From an uncultured Ruminococcus sp. (GTDB lineage Bacteria; Bacillota; Clostridia; Oscillospirales; Ruminococcaceae): a DNA stretch of 26,318 nt. The notes beneath the pieces are model-generated. The model was given only the letters and a program-made list of their open reading frames with translations, ran no database searches and was not told the DNA's origin. Position 1 is the stretch's first letter; the number at the start of each line of letters is the position of its first letter. Made by a program: the position numbers and the translations under genes. Positions 10,478 through 20,379 of the stretch are shown one piece after another. The stretch covers positions 1 through 26,318 of the forward strand of contig UQQA01000019.1 of NCBI GenBank assembly GCA_900543105.1. Reading direction: 5' to 3'.

Positions 10478-13400
10478 ATGGACGTATTTAATCAGTATGA
10501 CGTATTTAAGGAAAAATGCTTTGCTTTTGCCGATGAACTCGAAAACAAGTGCTTTTCCGAAGCTAAATTTATATGTCATCCTACCCAGAAAAATGAATTG
10601 ATATGCAGATGTTCTGACGAGGAAGCTAAGAGCAACGGACTTAATATCTGCCGTTATTCTGATATGCTTTTAATGTCTGCCGATAACGAAGAGTGGCAGT
10701 CTTTCAATATCACAAGAGCGAGAGAGATAGCTGCCGAGAACGGTTATGTTTATCTTACCGATATTATGGCTGAAAACGCTTTTTATGCCGAGGATTGGAT
10801 GATAAACGGAAAGAATGATACTATTGTTGTAAGCGAAGCATATATGCGTGAAAAGGGCAAACGATACGCTCCTGTCACTCCCCTTACCAACAGAGTTCTT
10901 CATTTCAAAAAGATCAATAACACATTCTTTTGGAACAAATCGGAGATCGGCGAGATAATCACGCTTGATTCCGAATACATTCAGAAATGTATTGACAAAT
11001 ATCTTGCTAAGTGCGTTGGCGAAGCACCTGATTTCGCAGATACGAATGACCTTACATTTGATCTTTTTGATAAAAAGGTCATCATTGACGGCAAAACCAC
11101 AAGAATACTGAAAACCGATGTTCTTTTTGAACAGTTTGATGCTATTGCGGGAGAGCTTTCCGAAGCTGACGAAATTTTCAAGGCTTCCGAATTTGATTTT
11201 TCTGCTGAGGAGTTCATCAGAAAGCTTGCTGTTGAAGTGCTTTCAAACAACGGCGTTACAATTACTCTTGACAAGTTTGTTTCCGAGTATGTAAATAAGT
11301 ACATAAACCTTTCTGAAGAAGAGCTTTCTGAAAAATCACACGGTATCAATATTGACGGAAACAGTGCTGCTATGGCTGCGGTAAAGATAGCATTTACCGA
11401 TGCACTTGCAAAGTCTGATCTCTTTGAGTACAGCTATTCCGTTAATTCTGACAGTGACTATGTATCACTTATGAAAGACCTTGAACAGAAGGATTTTTCA
11501 GGCTCTCAGGGAGCTGCTGAGGAGAAGTTCCTTATTTCCCGGATACTTTCATTCAGACCTGAAAGCTATGGCATTTTTGCATATACGCTTTACAGATATC
11601 CCGAGGAAGAAGCTAACCTTGAAAAGCTTGCAAATTTCTGGAATGTTGCGCCTGTGGATAAGGCTTCCCTCCAGCGTGTTATTTTCGATTCTTATTTAAA
11701 TGCGGAACTGTTTGATGAAAACGGCAATTTTGTATCGGGGATCAAGCAGGCTGAGATCATAAAGGACGAACTTGAAAAGGTCAATGTCAAGTATGGCTTT
11801 GAGGACAGAAGCTATATTGATGAACTTGCTGAATATATCAAAGATGCTGATATTCGCAGCAGAAGCTTTAACGGAACTGTTTTTGACACTCCCGAGGCTA
11901 TGAAGCGCGCAGTTGCCAACGAGCTTGAACTCCAGACACTTTGCATCAACCTTTCGGCTCTTAACAAAGATGAGCTTGATCAGCTCAAAAAGCATATTGA
12001 AGGCATTACTATTGACGATGTTACAAAGTCGAAGTATCTTCTCAAAGTTAAGATGGCAATGAACTGCGTTGAGGAAAGTATGCTCGATCAGCTTTGTCTT
12101 GGTCTGCCAACGCTTGACGCTGATGAAACTATCAAGCTTCGTGACGATGTTCTTAAATCCGGCTATGCTGAATCTGTTATAAATGCAAAGCTTCCCGATA
12201 TCAACAATCACCTTGATATCGCATTTACAGAGGAGCTTGACAGAAGAATCGCCAAGCTTGACGATATGGATACTGCCGAGATATCTACCCTGCTCCAGAG
12301 TGTAAATTCCGGCAGATATCCTGCTGTAATGGCTGAAAGCTATACACGTAAGATCGAACAGTTTGCAGATGATAAGATCAAGGCTGAGATCGATCTTATT
12401 TGCAGCGGCATGGACGAATTTTCACTTGATATGCTCACAGATGCAAAGCTCAAGCTTTCGAGTGACAAGTTCCCCGAAAAGTACACAAGCGCATATATTG
12501 AAGAAATTGACAGACTTATCGTTGATTATGAGCATCACGAGGTTGAAAAGCTTTTTGAAAATGTTGATTTTGCAACAGAAGAAGAGCTTGAAAGCATCAA
12601 GTCGGTTCTCAGCGAAAAGAGTTACAGCGATGAACTTATTGCTCCTTATATGGTAAAGGTAGCACAGCGTGAGCAAACTCTTGTTGATGAAGAACTTGCC
12701 TCAATGTGTGAAAACATTGAAAATATGGAACAGGATCAGCTTGATGAACTTCGTTCCAAGATCAATTCTTCCGATAAGACTTACAACAGCGAACTCAAGG
12801 ATAAATGCTTTGACAGAATTGATCGCCGTGAAGCTGAACTCAAGAACTCTGAGCTTGCTGAACGCTGCAAGTACATTTTCTCTATGAATCAGGATGCTTT
12901 GAATGAACTCAAAGATGTTCTTCTCGGCGGTACTTATGACGAGTCTATTACAACGGTTTATCTCAAAAAGGTTACCGAGCGTGAAGATGAACTTCGCCGT
13001 GAAGAGCTTGATGAACTTTGCTCAGGCATTTCCGAAATGGACATCGAACAGCTTGAGAAGCTTAGAGCTGAAATTTCAGAAAACGAAGAATATGTTGCTA
13101 TCAGTGATGAGTACTATACTAAGATTGATGAATGTATCGACAATATCAAAAACGCTGAATATAACAAGCTTCTTGATACAGTTCAGAATATGTCTGAAAG
13201 CGAACTTGAACAGTTCAAGTCCGATCTTTCCGATAAGCTTGCCGATAACGAAGTCACACTCGAAAACTTTGAGCGCGGCGTAAATAAGATAGCTGAAAGA
13301 GCTTCTGTTCTTGAAACAGAAAAGCTTGATGCTATCATCGGTGACATAAATACAATTGATGTTGACAAGGCTATTTATGCTCTCGATACTATCAAAAATG

Positions 13401-14524
13401 GTGATTTCCACGAAGATAAGAAGACAGAACGCATTGAACAGCTTGAAAACAGAATAAAAGAACTTCACATTGAAAACATTGAGAAGCTTATGGACGGTGT
13501 TGAAAATATGTCTAAGGAAGAGCTTCTCGCTGTCAAAACAAGGATCGAAGAATACAGATGTCCGCTTGAACTCAAAACGAAGTACATTGTTAAAGTTGAT
13601 GAATGTCTTTCTTCCCTTGCTGAAAAGGAAGTTACCGATATTATCGGAAATATCAACAATCTCAGTGCAAAGAAGTCGCTTGATGTTATCGTTCGTCTCA
13701 GAACAATGGCTCTCGATGATACAGTCAAGAACAAGTACCTTGATATGATCGAATCACATATAATGGAACTCAAAAATAACGAGCAGAGAACATATATCAC
13801 GTTCCTTAAGCAGAAGATCGATGAGTTCAATGTTTCAACGGCAAACTTCCTTGTTCCTACCCTTTCAAACCTCTTCTATCCTAAGTATGATGAAGCTTGC
13901 AAGACTTATATCTCTGTCGGAAGATACGAGCTTCCTATCTTCCTCCATGACAATTCGGGAGATAATGGTTTTGCTCTTACAACAGAGTATTTCTACTTCA
14001 TCAACAAAGGCGTGTTCAATCGTATAAAGATCGATGATATTGTTTCGTTCCAGGCTAAAAAGTCGTTTGTAAGCACATCTATCGTTGTTACCGAGAGAAA
14101 CGGCAACACAAACGAGATCAACTGTGCAATAAACAAGAATACGATCGACGGTACTGCAAAGGCTATGACCGCTCTTGTAAACTACATAAGAGATCAGCGT
14201 TCTGCCGAAAAGATGAAGGAACTCCTTGAAAATGCCGTTAAGGAAAGAACGCAGGAGATACCTGTTGCTGCTATAAACGAAGCTGCAAATGAAGCTTCGG
14301 CACCCAAGACTGAAACCGCTGAACCGACAGCAGAGGCAGTTGAAGAAAAGACCGAATCTGCTGAAAAAACGGAAGAAACACCTGTCGTTGAAGAAGCAGA
14401 GGAAAAAGCAGATGAACAACCTGCTTCCGAAGAACCTAAGCCTCGTTTCTGTGACCAGTGCGGCGCAAGAATAACAAGTCCAAACGCTAAATTCTGCGCA
14501 GAATGCGGCAATAAGTTATCATAA
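10478..14524 (+). CDS. Giant helical repeat protein with PH-like domain and C-terminal zinc ribbon (1348 aa)
   Basis: I choose ATG 10478, which has a GGGGG site eight bases upstream, over an in-frame TTG at 10457. Residues 1-480 form an unrecognised, mostly helical domain with several cysteines near the start. From about 485 to 1101 there are some twelve tandem units of about 51 residues with the pattern ELxxLCxxIxxM...L..L...I...Y......Y..KI..RE. Residues 1145-1239 look like a bacterial PH-like domain (FALTTEYFYF, IKIDDIVSF). An Ala/Glu/Pro/Thr linker follows, then a zinc ribbon (RFCDQCG...FCAECGNKLS, 1323-1348). There is no signal peptide or membrane helix, so it is probably cytosolic. It has its own promoter and terminator. 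I do not know a named family; a scaffold role is a guess. Confidence 0.85.
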   Translation: MDVFNQYDVFKEKCFAFADELENKCFSEAKFICHPTQKNELICRCSDEEAKSNGLNICRYSDMLLMSADNEEWQSFNITRAREIAAENGYVYLTDIMAENAFYAEDWMINGKNDTIVVSEAYMREKGKRYAPVTPLTNRVLHFKKINNTFFWNKSEIGEIITLDSEYIQKCIDKYLAKCVGEAPDFADTNDLTFDLFDKKVIIDGKTTRILKTDVLFEQFDAIAGELSEADEIFKASEFDFSAEEFIRKLAVEVLSNNGVTITLDKFVSEYVNKYINLSEEELSEKSHGINIDGNSAAMAAVKIAFTDALAKSDLFEYSYSVNSDSDYVSLMKDLEQKDFSGSQGAAEEKFLISRILSFRPESYGIFAYTLYRYPEEEANLEKLANFWNVAPVDKASLQRVIFDSYLNAELFDENGNFVSGIKQAEIIKDELEKVNVKYGFEDRSYIDELAEYIKDADIRSRSFNGTVFDTPEAMKRAVANELELQTLCINLSALNKDELDQLKKHIEGITIDDVTKSKYLLKVKMAMNCVEESMLDQLCLGLPTLDADETIKLRDDVLKSGYAESVINAKLPDINNHLDIAFTEELDRRIAKLDDMDTAEISTLLQSVNSGRYPAVMAESYTRKIEQFADDKIKAEIDLICSGMDEFSLDMLTDAKLKLSSDKFPEKYTSAYIEEIDRLIVDYEHHEVEKLFENVDFATEEELESIKSVLSEKSYSDELIAPYMVKVAQREQTLVDEELASMCENIENMEQDQLDELRSKINSSDKTYNSELKDKCFDRIDRREAELKNSELAERCKYIFSMNQDALNELKDVLLGGTYDESITTVYLKKVTEREDELRREELDELCSGISEMDIEQLEKLRAEISENEEYVAISDEYYTKIDECIDNIKNAEYNKLLDTVQNMSESELEQFKSDLSDKLADNEVTLENFERGVNKIAERASVLETEKLDAIIGDINTIDVDKAIYALDTIKNGDFHEDKKTERIEQLENRIKELHIENIEKLMDGVENMSKEELLAVKTRIEEYRCPLELKTKYIVKVDECLSSLAEKEVTDIIGNINNLSAKKSLDVIVRLRTMALDDTVKNKYLDMIESHIMELKNNEQRTYITFLKQKIDEFNVSTANFLVPTLSNLFYPKYDEACKTYISVGRYELPIFLHDNSGDNGFALTTEYFYFINKGVFNRIKIDDIVSFQAKKSFVSTSIVVTERNGNTNEINCAINKNTIDGTAKAMTALVNYIRDQRSAEKMKELLENAVKERTQEIPVAAINEAANEASAPKTETAEPTAEAVEEKTESAEKTEETPVVEEAEEKADEQPASEEPKPRFCDQCGARITSPNAKFCAECGNKLS

Positions 14525-14537
14525 TCCAATAAAAGCA

Positions 14538-14577
14538 CATCACCCTTGCATTAAACCTGCAAGGGTGATGTTTTTTT
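14538..14577. terminator. Terminator shared by convergent genes
   Basis: CATCACCCTTGCA pairs with TGCAAGGGTGATG (14538-14550 with 14558-14570), with seven T on the plus strand. On the minus strand the stem is followed by GCTTTTATT, so it may also end spoIVA transcripts weakly. Confidence 0.9.
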
Positions 14578-14600
14578 ATGACAAAAATATAAGGAAGAAA

Positions 14601-16079
14601 TCAAAGAATAAAGCAGATTAGTCCGCCGCAGCCCTCATTGATGATACGTTCAAGTGTTTCCTGAAGTTTGAGACGAGCATCAACGGGCATTTTGTAAAGC
14701 TTGTTGTGCAGACCCTCATTAACAAGTTCGTGCAGGGATTTGCCGAAGATATTTGAATTCCAAATTTTTGTTGGGTCATCATTGAATTCATTCATAAGAT
14801 ACATAACCAACTCTTCCGATTGCTTTTCCGAACCGACTATCGGGTTGACTTCGGTGACGATATCAGCTTTCATCATGTGAATTGACGGCGCGGAAGCTTT
14901 CAGACGAACGCCGTATTTTCCACCCTGCTTAACGATCTCGGGTTCTTCGAGTGATAGATCATCGATATCTGGCATAACGATACCATATCCCGTTGCTTCA
15001 ACTTCGTTTAAGGCATTTTCAACCTTTTCATATTTCTTTTTGATAGCGATAAGATCTTTCAGAAGCGGCATAAGGTCATTGTCGTTTTTGATCTCAATAC
15101 CTGTTTTTTCGCCGAGGATTTTGTAGAAAAGTTCGCTGTCAAAGTCCAGTTTGATGCCTGCACTTCCCTTTCCAAGATCGATTTCCGATATTTGCGAACC
15201 CGATATATATTCACTGTCAGAAAGCCGTTCGGTGAGCTTAGTCATATCACGAATATGTTTGATATTCTCTGCTGCCGCTCTTATAGCGGAAATAACACTG
15301 CTTTTGAGCCAGTGATTTTTTTCGAGTGCAGTTATCCATTTCGGCATGGTGATATTGACTTCCTTAACGGGAAATGCGTAAAGCACCTGTCTTAAAATAT
15401 CACTTATCCCCTGCTCGTCAAGTTCAAGACAGTTTACGGGGATAACCGGGGTTGAATATTTATCTTCAAGCTCCGATGCAAGCTGCTGCGCGCTGCTGCT
15501 TTTCGGGTCAAGACAGTTCAGAATGATTACGAACGGTTTGTTGATCTCGCTAAGCTCATTTATTACACGTTCCTCAGCATCACAATAGTCATCACGGGGA
15601 ATGTCGGTGATACTGCCGTCTGTTGTAACAACAAGACCAATCGTTGAGTGTTCCTTGATGACCTTCTGCGTCCCAATCTCGGCTGCCATTGCAAAAGGTA
15701 TCTCTTCCTCAAACCATGGTGTCATAACCATTCTCGGAGCTTCGTTCTCAATGTAACCGATCGCGGCAGGAACGATATAGCCTACGCAGTCTATCATTCG
15801 GACGTTGAAAACAGCATTATCCGAAAGTTTTATCTCGACCGCTTCTTCGGGAATGAATTTTGGTTCGGTAGTCATTATGGTCTTGCCTGCGGCTGATTGA
15901 GGAAGTTCGTCAATGGCACGTTCTTTGCGGAACTCGCTTGTGATATTTGGAATAACGAGCGATTCCATAAATTTTTTTATAAAAGTTGATTTGCCTGTTC
16001 TGACCGGTCCGACAACACCGATGTAAATGTCACCGTCAGTTCTTTTGGCAATGCTGCTGTAAATATCATTATTGACCAT
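14601..16079 (-). CDS. spoIVA: Stage IV sporulation protein A (coat basement ATPase)
   Basis: SpoIVA polymerises on the forespore surface using ATP and forms the base on which the spore coat assembles. It also helps cortex formation. This 492-residue protein is full length. It has the TRAFAC-class P-loop GPVRTGKST (residues 24-32), DCVGY as the switch/Walker B region, the family hallmark LNCLDP in the middle, and the C-terminal end ...CGGLICFIL expected of SpoIVA, with its conserved hydrophobic/cysteine tail. The start at 16079 follows an AAGGGG site. sipL lies 15 bases upstream on the same strand; in Clostridia SipL binds SpoIVA directly. Expression in the mother cell under sigma-E is expected from known biology, not shown here. 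Confidence 0.97.
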   Translation of the reverse strand: MVNNDIYSSIAKRTDGDIYIGVVGPVRTGKSTFIKKFMESLVIPNITSEFRKERAIDELPQSAAGKTIMTTEPKFIPEEAVEIKLSDNAVFNVRMIDCVGYIVPAAIGYIENEAPRMVMTPWFEEEIPFAMAAEIGTQKVIKEHSTIGLVVTTDGSITDIPRDDYCDAEERVINELSEINKPFVIILNCLDPKSSSAQQLASELEDKYSTPVIPVNCLELDEQGISDILRQVLYAFPVKEVNITMPKWITALEKNHWLKSSVISAIRAAAENIKHIRDMTKLTERLSDSEYISGSQISEIDLGKGSAGIKLDFDSELFYKILGEKTGIEIKNDNDLMPLLKDLIAIKKKYEKVENALNEVEATGYGIVMPDIDDLSLEEPEIVKQGGKYGVRLKASAPSIHMMKADIVTEVNPIVGSEKQSEELVMYLMNEFNDDPTKIWNSNIFGKSLHELVNEGLHNKLYKMPVDARLKLQETLERIINEGCGGLICFIL

Positions 16080-16094
16080 TCCGGAACACCCCTT

Positions 16095-17632
16095 TTACAT
16101 TATTGGAATTATCAGCATCATATCATTGCCGATTATGTCATCTTCTATGTCATTTTCGTCCATTATAAGTTTTGCGGAAGAGTGGAAACGCTTGGCGATA
16201 TCCCAAAGACTTTCACCACTTTCGCAGAAATAAAGCTTCAATGCACAGTTCACGTCCTTTTGTATAGGAGTATCTTCGTCTGCATAAATATCGGTGATAC
16301 ATTCTGCTGTCTTGGTGCAGCAAACGCTTCCGCAAAGTTTAAGTTCTGCCTTTGCATCTACAGTCCCCTCGGATAAAATATTGTATGAGCAGGAGAAAGG
16401 TATCACGCTGATATTGATACACGCTTCATCGGAGATGTTTTCAAGGGGAATACTGTATGTAAAGTTTTCTTCCTTGTCAGCAAAAATGCTTTTGCCGTCC
16501 TCCGAGCATGCAATAAGCGTACAGCATATCGTTCCGTCTGCGGTAAGTTCGCTTCTCTCGCTGTTTGCTGCAAAGCGACAGCCCTTTACATTTGCTGTAA
16601 CGCCGTAAACGCGTTCGACTTTGTTTTCACCGGTATCAAATGAGCAGTCTGCGGAAAATGTAGTGTTTATCCATTTCGGTATAGTATCGTAATGGATAGT
16701 TTCTCTCTGGTCGGAAGTTCCGAAAGAGGTCGAATATTCGTCAAAGACGAGTTCAAGTGTTCCCATTCTGTATGCATTGCATTTTATCATTATCGAAATC
16801 GAGCAGTCAACGACCTTGGTGTTTCCGTCACCGTCCGAACGGGGCATTATCTCGCAGTTCATTATCTCTGCTTCGATATTACAGTCAAATCTGTCATCGA
16901 TGCCCTCGATATCGATTATCTGCGAGAATGGAAGTGTAAACGTGAGCGTTTCGATTTTGTCTTCATCGCAGGTGTAGAACATATTTATGCAGATTTCACC
17001 TTTTGCGACCATTTTATTTGCGATTATCTTTTTATCAGTTGAAGAAACACACATGTCATAGTAAAGTATGTCGTTTATGGCAGGTTTTGATATCCCAAGC
17101 TCAAAATCGTCGGTTATTGTAATCTGTTTTTCGGCATAAAGCTTGTTCACGGGGTATGTAATCGGCTTTTTGCAAAGTTCGATGTCCATTCCGTAAGCAT
17201 CACAGACAACTTCCTGTCTACTGCTGTCGGTGACGCATATATCGATCGAAACAGCCTGATGTCAAGTCTGCGTGAATTTACCGCGCGGCAGTTGATATAG
17301 TCAACACTTGGCTTGATACAAACTTTAGGTTCATTGCAAGATCTTCCGAGTTCAACTGACTTCGTAAACATAATTTTCTGGTCTACAACGTGAACAGTGC
17401 AGCTGTTTTCGTCATTATACGCTATCTTTATGTTTACGCAAAGCTCGTATGTGAGTTTGCTGCCCGAAACGTTGTATGAAGATATTTTCGGCGAAGTGAA
17501 GCATTTCAGTATTTTGAAAATCTCGGGGTAATAATCGGGAAGAACATAGTCGAGTTCGATCGACTGTTCCTGCTTGGTTTTCAGGATCAATTCGGACGAA
17601 CATAATTCTTCCCTGTTGATTTTAAGTTCCAT
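16095..17632 (-). pseudogene. sipL: sipL (SpoIVA-interacting protein) with a frameshift
   Basis: Start is ATG 17632 behind AAGGAGG. The first part (MELKINREELCSSELILKTK...) reads as the SipL/DUF3794 N-terminal domain up to residue 125 (RRLDIR). The rest, one base off, continues AVSIDICVTDSSRQEVV and on through further DUF3794 segments to a C-terminal LysM domain (CESGESLWDIAKRFHSS...LIIPIM). The break lies at about 17254-17257. Adding one base (or four) there restores a 512-residue protein, the normal SipL length. No slippery heptamer is present. It may be a real mutation (which would impair spore formation), a sequencing error, or a recent lesion. The neighbour spoIVA is intact. Both halves are otherwise free of stops, so the damage is recent or artefactual. 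Confidence 0.85.
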
Positions 17633-17803
17633 AGGTTTTCCTCCTTGTTTTGTCATGGTAAAACAATTTTAATGATAAAAATTTCTCGGTGAGAGCATTT
17701 TTGTATCATCATCTGCTTTGTTCAATAATATTCAAAGTTAAGGGCTTGTATGCCTTACATCAAAGAAAAAGATATGAACAAAAAATAAAATTTTGAAAAC
17801 CTC

Positions 17804-17846
17804 TTGCATTTTTTATGTGTATGTTGTACAATGTAATCAATTACAT
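17804..17846 (+). promoter_or_regulatory. Promoter and palindromic operator of the alpha-xylosidase gene
   Basis: TTGCAT (17804-17809) and TACAAT (17827-17832) have a 17-base spacer. The perfect palindrome ATGTAAT-CA-ATTACAT (17831-17846) begins at the -10 box and covers the expected start site, so a bound repressor would block initiation. No regulator gene is adjacent. Confidence 0.7.
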
Positions 17847-17863
17847 AAGAGGAGGATTTTGTC

Positions 17864-20200
17864 ATGAAATTTGCAGACGGCTTTTGGCTTAATCAGAAAG
17901 GCTATGATGTAAACTATGCATCACAGGCCTATGAGATCAAGACAGGCAAAAACTTTATAAATGTCCTTGCGACAACAAACTATATCCAGAACAGAGGTAT
18001 GACACTCGGCGGACCTGTTCTCGATATCACCTATTCCTGCACACAGAAAGATGTTATCAAGGTTTCCATAAACCACTATATGGGTACACTTGACAATGCA
18101 CCTAAGTTTGAACTTTATGAAGATCAGGGATTTACTCCTGAGATCATTGACGGCGATGATTATGTTGAGCTCGTTGCAGGCGATACAAAGGTGCATATTT
18201 CAAAGTTCAGCTGGAATGTTCAGTTCTACTACAAAGACAAGAAGCTCACCGGCGGCGCTTGGAGAGCTACAACTGTTGTAAATGAAAGCCAGTTCAAGGT
18301 TTCCAGCAGACTTGAAGCAACACAGGACGATACATTCTGGTCTTATCCCCGCGATAAGCGCAATTCTTATCTCCGTGAACAGCTTACACTTTCTGTTGGT
18401 GAATGTATCTACGGCTTCGGCGAAAAGTTCACAACATTCGTTAAGAACGGTCAGAATGTTGAAACATGGAACTCTGACGGCGGTACTTGCAGTGACCAGT
18501 CTTATAAGTCCATTCCGTTCTATATCTCTTCAAGAGGATATGGTATCTTTGTAAATTCTTCTGATAAGGTTTCTTATGAAGTCGCTTCCGATACAGTTTC
18601 AAAGGTTTCCTTTACTGTTCCCGGAGAAAAACTTGAATATTTCGTTATCGGCGGCGAAAACCTCGAAGAAGTTATCTCAAATTACACAACGCTCACAGGT
18701 AAGCCCTCACTTCCTCCTGCTTATACATTCGGACTTTGGCTCACAACCTCGTTCACAACAAAGTACGATGAAGAAACAGTTACTTCCTTTATCGACGGTA
18801 TGGCTGAAAGAGATATCCCTCTTCAGGTATTCCATTTTGACTGCTTCTGGATGAAGGAATTTGAATGGTGTAACTTTGAATGGGACAAGCGCCAGTTCCC
18901 CGACCCTGCTGCAATGCTCAAGCGTCTTAAAGCAAAGGGACTTGAGATCTGCGTTTGGATCAATCCTTATATTGCACAGCGTTCTGCTCTTTTTGCAGAG
19001 GGCAGGGAAAATGGTTACTTCATTAAGAACCTCGATGGCAGCGTATTCCAGTGTGATATGTGGCAGCCCGGTATGGCAATTGTAGACTTCACAAATCCAG
19101 ATGCCTGCAAGTGGTATGCAAGCAAGCTCAAAAAGCTCTGCGAAATGGGCGTTGACTGCTTCAAGACCGACTTTGGTGAAAGAATCCCGACAAATGTTAA
19201 GTATTTCGACGGTTCTGATCCTATCGCAATGCATAACTATTACACATATCTTTACAATAAAACTGTATTCAATGTTCTTAAGGAATATTACGGTGAAAAC
19301 AAGGCTTGCCTGTTTGCACGTTCCGCAACAGTCGGCGGTCAGCAGTTCCCTGTTCACTGGGGCGGTGACTGCTCTGCTGAATACACTTCAATGGCAGAAA
19401 CACTCCGCGGCGGCTTGTCGCTCTGCGCTTCCGGTTTTGGCTATTTCAGCCACGATATGAGTGGATTTGAAGCAACAGCAACACCTGATATCTACAAGAG
19501 ATGGGCAGCATTCGGTCTGTTCTCCTCACATTCAAGACTTCACGGAAACTCCTCTTACAGAGTGCCTTGGCTCTTCGATGAAGAATCCGTTGATGTTCTC
19601 CGTTTCTTCACAAAGCTCAAGGGCAAGATGATGCCTTATATCTGGGCTCAGGCTAACAAGACATCAACTGTCGGCGTTCCTATGATGAGAGCAATGGTTA
19701 TTGACTATGCAGATGACCCTGCTTGCCTCTACCTTGACAGACAGTATATGTTCGGTGATAACGTTCTTGTTGCTCCCGTATTCAACGAAGAGGGCACAGC
19801 TGAGTTCTATGTTCCAGCAGGCGTTTGGACCGATATCATCAGCGGCAAGAAGTACGAGGGCGGAAAGTATTATAATGAAAAGTTCGATTACTTCTCTCTC
19901 CCCTGCCTCGCCAAGCCTAACAGCATCATTGCTTACGGTGCATTTGAGAAGAACTTTGAATACGATTATCTCAACAATGCAGAGATCGTTATTTACGAGC
20001 TCGAAAACGGCAAGTCCGCTTCCTGCACTATCTACGATACAGATTCCAACAAGATTCTTGAACTTACAGCCGTAAACAACAATGGCTCGATCGATGTAAG
20101 CTTCACAAAGAATGCTTCACCGTTCAAGATCACTGTTTCGGGCGGCAAGACTGTTGAAGTTCCTGCTAACTCTGACGGCAGGGTTTCTATCGCACTCTAA
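17864..20200 (+). CDS. yicI: GH31 alpha-xylosidase (YicI-like)
   Basis: This enzyme releases alpha-linked xylose from the non-reducing ends of xyloglucan oligosaccharides. The 778-residue protein has no signal peptide, so it is intracellular and acts on imported oligomers. The nucleophile Asp436 lies in CFKTDFGERIP and the acid/base Asp502 in WGGDCSAEY. The 66-residue gap and both motifs match E. coli YicI (Asp416/Asp482). The downstream SGFGYFSHDMSGFE segment is also typical. Start: ATG 17864 behind GAGGAGG. Single-gene unit with its own operator-bearing promoter and terminator, so probably induced by plant sugars. The YicI-type motifs favour alpha-xylosidase over other GH31 activities. Confidence 0.93.
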   Translation: MKFADGFWLNQKGYDVNYASQAYEIKTGKNFINVLATTNYIQNRGMTLGGPVLDITYSCTQKDVIKVSINHYMGTLDNAPKFELYEDQGFTPEIIDGDDYVELVAGDTKVHISKFSWNVQFYYKDKKLTGGAWRATTVVNESQFKVSSRLEATQDDTFWSYPRDKRNSYLREQLTLSVGECIYGFGEKFTTFVKNGQNVETWNSDGGTCSDQSYKSIPFYISSRGYGIFVNSSDKVSYEVASDTVSKVSFTVPGEKLEYFVIGGENLEEVISNYTTLTGKPSLPPAYTFGLWLTTSFTTKYDEETVTSFIDGMAERDIPLQVFHFDCFWMKEFEWCNFEWDKRQFPDPAAMLKRLKAKGLEICVWINPYIAQRSALFAEGRENGYFIKNLDGSVFQCDMWQPGMAIVDFTNPDACKWYASKLKKLCEMGVDCFKTDFGERIPTNVKYFDGSDPIAMHNYYTYLYNKTVFNVLKEYYGENKACLFARSATVGGQQFPVHWGGDCSAEYTSMAETLRGGLSLCASGFGYFSHDMSGFEATATPDIYKRWAAFGLFSSHSRLHGNSSYRVPWLFDEESVDVLRFFTKLKGKMMPYIWAQANKTSTVGVPMMRAMVIDYADDPACLYLDRQYMFGDNVLVAPVFNEEGTAEFYVPAGVWTDIISGKKYEGGKYYNEKFDYFSLPCLAKPNSIIAYGAFEKNFEYDYLNNAEIVIYELENGKSASCTIYDTDSNKILELTAVNNNGSIDVSFTKNASPFKITVSGGKTVEVPANSDGRVSIAL

Positions 20201-20204
20201 TATG

Positions 20205-20252
20205 AAACTCACAAAAGCTCATACGGTTAAAAAAGATCGTGTGAGTTTTTTT
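20205..20252 (+). terminator. Terminator after the alpha-xylosidase gene
   Basis: AAACTCACA (20205-20213) pairs with TGTGAGTTT (20240-20248), with a long loop and a T-run to 20252. Confidence 0.8.
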
Positions 20253-20305
20253 GTGGTTAATTTTATGTCAATTTATGACCGAATTTATTAAATTTGAAAA
20301 AACTA

Positions 20306-20334
20306 TTGAATAGAATGTAGTTTTGTGATAGAAT
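20306..20334 (+). promoter_or_regulatory. Promoter of pyrB
   Basis: TTGAAT (20306-20311) and TAGAAT (20329-20334) have a 17-base spacer. No PyrR-type attenuator hairpin is seen in the short leader. Confidence 0.6.
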
Positions 20335-20379
20335 GAATAAGATAAAATCATATTGTTATAAATGAAAGGATCTTTAACT

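Noticed and set aside
10981..14538. Several long ORFs on both strands inside the giant repeat gene (up to 184 codons)
   Set aside because: Repetitive, biased codon use in the real gene keeps alternate frames open. They are Ser/Leu- or Phe-rich with no initiation signals.
17147..17656. Two separate genes instead of a frameshifted sipL
   Set aside because: The second frame has no start codon or ribosome binding site near the overlap, and the two products join into one normal-length SipL.
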